Assembly (NCBI GenBank): GCA_023255285.1
Contig: JALRIY010000133.1
Coordinates: forward strand, 1-6,480
Reading direction: 5' to 3'
Source of the DNA: Algoriphagus sp.
Lineage (GTDB): Bacteria > Bacteroidota > Bacteroidia > Cytophagales > Cyclobacteriaceae
Length of the DNA stretch: 6,480 bases
Shown: positions 5,732 through 6,480 of the stretch, one piece after another
Layout of the letters: each line of letters begins with the position of its first letter
How positions within the stretch are numbered: the first letter of the stretch is position 1
The notes under the pieces: generated by a model
Told to the model about the DNA's origin: nothing
Databases searched by the model: none
What the model saw: the letters and a program-made list of their open reading frames with translations, nothing else
Program-made: the position numbers and the translations under genes

Positions 5732-6480
5732 TTAGGGTAGGTTGCCATTTGCATCGACACTAAACTTCCATTTCTCCAGGTAACAGTCATTCGAAACATT
5801 GGCTGTCATACATTTCTGCTGGAGGCCTTCTATGGTTAGTTTTCCATCGCTCAGGCTAATTTTTTCTCCATATTCGTTGAAAAAGCCACCATAGGTTTTT
5901 TGCCAAACAACTTCTCCTTTTTCATCTGTTCTGATGAGCAGGATGTCATAGTTACCTGCTCCAAAGGAACTTGTAGAACCAAGAAGAAAGTAGCCACCCT
6001 CGGAGATGGGAAGTACTGCACTTGCTTTATCATAGCTGGTTCCTCCATAGGTTTTTTGAAGTTGAATTACTCCTTCGTTAGTTAAAACAGTAAGTTGGAA
6101 ATCACAGGAGGTTTCGGTCTCACAATTAATGGTTTGGAGGGTTACTTTTTCTGTAACTCCTTTCCGGACTTTTACGGGGTTAGGGGAAGCTAACCAAAAA
6201 GTAGCGAGAGAAATCAAGGTGATGGCTGCGAACATAAAGATGATTTTAGGGTAATTTTTTTTAGAAAATAAGAGGGAGCTAAGGGCAACAAATTTTGATT
6301 TCTTGGGAGGGGTTGGTGCCGATTGTTGTTGATTTAATAGTGCTTCTTCTCGCTCCAAAGCTAGTAGGTCAACCAATTTACCCAAAGTATAGGCACTTGG
6401 TGCCACCTCTCCTTTTTCAATCCGTTGGATGGTGCGAAGTGTTACACCACATCGCATTGCGAGATCAGATTGTGTCCAAT
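5732..6480 (-). CDS. XRE-type HTH protein with membrane helix and propeller-like repeats, N-terminus cut off
   Basis: The reading frame is open through the right edge, so the true start lies outside; an ATG at 6457 falls inside the HTH and is not the start. From the first full visible codon (Trp, 6478) the 248 residues show an XRE/HTH_3 domain (WTQSDLA, CGVTLRTIQRIEKGE, PSAYTLGKL; residues 1-40), a Gln/Pro/Lys-rich linker, one hydrophobic helix at about 77-97 (IIFMFAAITLISLATFWLA core), then about 150 residues with two repeat-like units each opening QKTYGG; the first continues SEGGYFLLGSTSSFGAGNYD and ILLIRTDEKGEVVW. Such units occur in propeller-like proteins of Bacteroidota. The expected topology is HTH in the cytoplasm and repeats in the periplasm, as in ToxR/CadC-like one-component regulators or RodZ-like scaffolds. 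Two Cys pairs (NCETETSC and CMTANVSNDC) lie in the outer part. Target genes and ligand are unknown. Confidence 0.8.
   Translation of the reverse strand, partial: WTQSDLAMRCGVTLRTIQRIEKGEVAPSAYTLGKLVDLLALEREEALLNQQQSAPTPPKKSKFVALSSLLFSKKNYPKIIFMFAAITLISLATFWLASPNPVKVRKGVTEKVTLQTINCETETSCDFQLTVLTNEGVIQLQKTYGGTSYDKASAVLPISEGGYFLLGSTSSFGAGNYDILLIRTDEKGEVVWQKTYGGFFNEYGEKISLSDGKLTIEGLQQKCMTANVSNDCYLEKWKFSVDANGNLP

Noticed and set aside
5851..6085. Short open frames on both strands (65 codons minus, 61 codons plus)
   Set aside because: Both lie over the repeat domain of the HTH-membrane protein in other frames and have no recognisable features.
6455..6457. ATG as start of the HTH-membrane protein
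   Set aside because: The frame continues upstream with WTQSDLA, the expected first helix of the HTH domain, so the true start is beyond the window.

Overview
The window looks like a piece of a Bacteroidota chromosome, probably Cytophagales/Cyclobacteriaceae-like. This is inferred from the gene types, the near absence of Shine-Dalgarno sequences and the AT-rich spacers; it was not tested by any search. Every gene I can support is on the minus strand, so transcription runs from high to low coordinates.

In transcription order the window holds: (1) 6480-5732, a regulator-like protein cut by the window edge, with an XRE-type helix-turn-helix, one membrane helix and a C-terminal domain of propeller-like repeats, followed by a probable intrinsic terminator at 5687-5722. 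(2) 5731-5310, a non-coding, AT-rich spacer. (3) 5309-4925, a dead 5' fragment of a rhaEW-type aldolase/dehydrogenase gene with two frameshifts and two in-frame stops. (4) 4826-2706, an intact bifunctional rhamnulose-1-phosphate aldolase/lactaldehyde dehydrogenase (RhaEW). (5) 2653-1616, a GntR-family regulator with a LacI-type sugar-sensing domain. (6) 1605-271, an FGGY sugar kinase, most likely rhamnulokinase. (7) 261-1, the start of a LutA-like Fe-S oxidoreductase subunit that runs off the window.

Genes 4-7 read as an L-rhamnose operon. The kinase would phosphorylate L-rhamnulose. RhaEW would split rhamnulose-1-phosphate into dihydroxyacetone phosphate and L-lactaldehyde and oxidise the aldehyde to L-lactate. 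A LutABC-type complex would then oxidise lactate to pyruvate. The GntR protein is the likely local regulator. The isomerase, the transporter and lutB/lutC are not in the window.

The most interesting signal is the broken rhaEW copy directly upstream of the intact one. Where they align they are about 74% identical in protein (72 of 97 residues by hand), so this is not a fresh tandem duplication. Sampled GC is about 49% in the remnant, 47.5% in the kinase and 52% in the LutA-like gene, but about 35-36% in the GntR gene and the dehydrogenase half of rhaEW. This suggests that a diverged regulator-plus-rhaEW block displaced a resident rhaEW and left its first 130 codons behind. I see no wholly new type of system; the regulator-propeller fusion at the right edge is the other item worth a second look.
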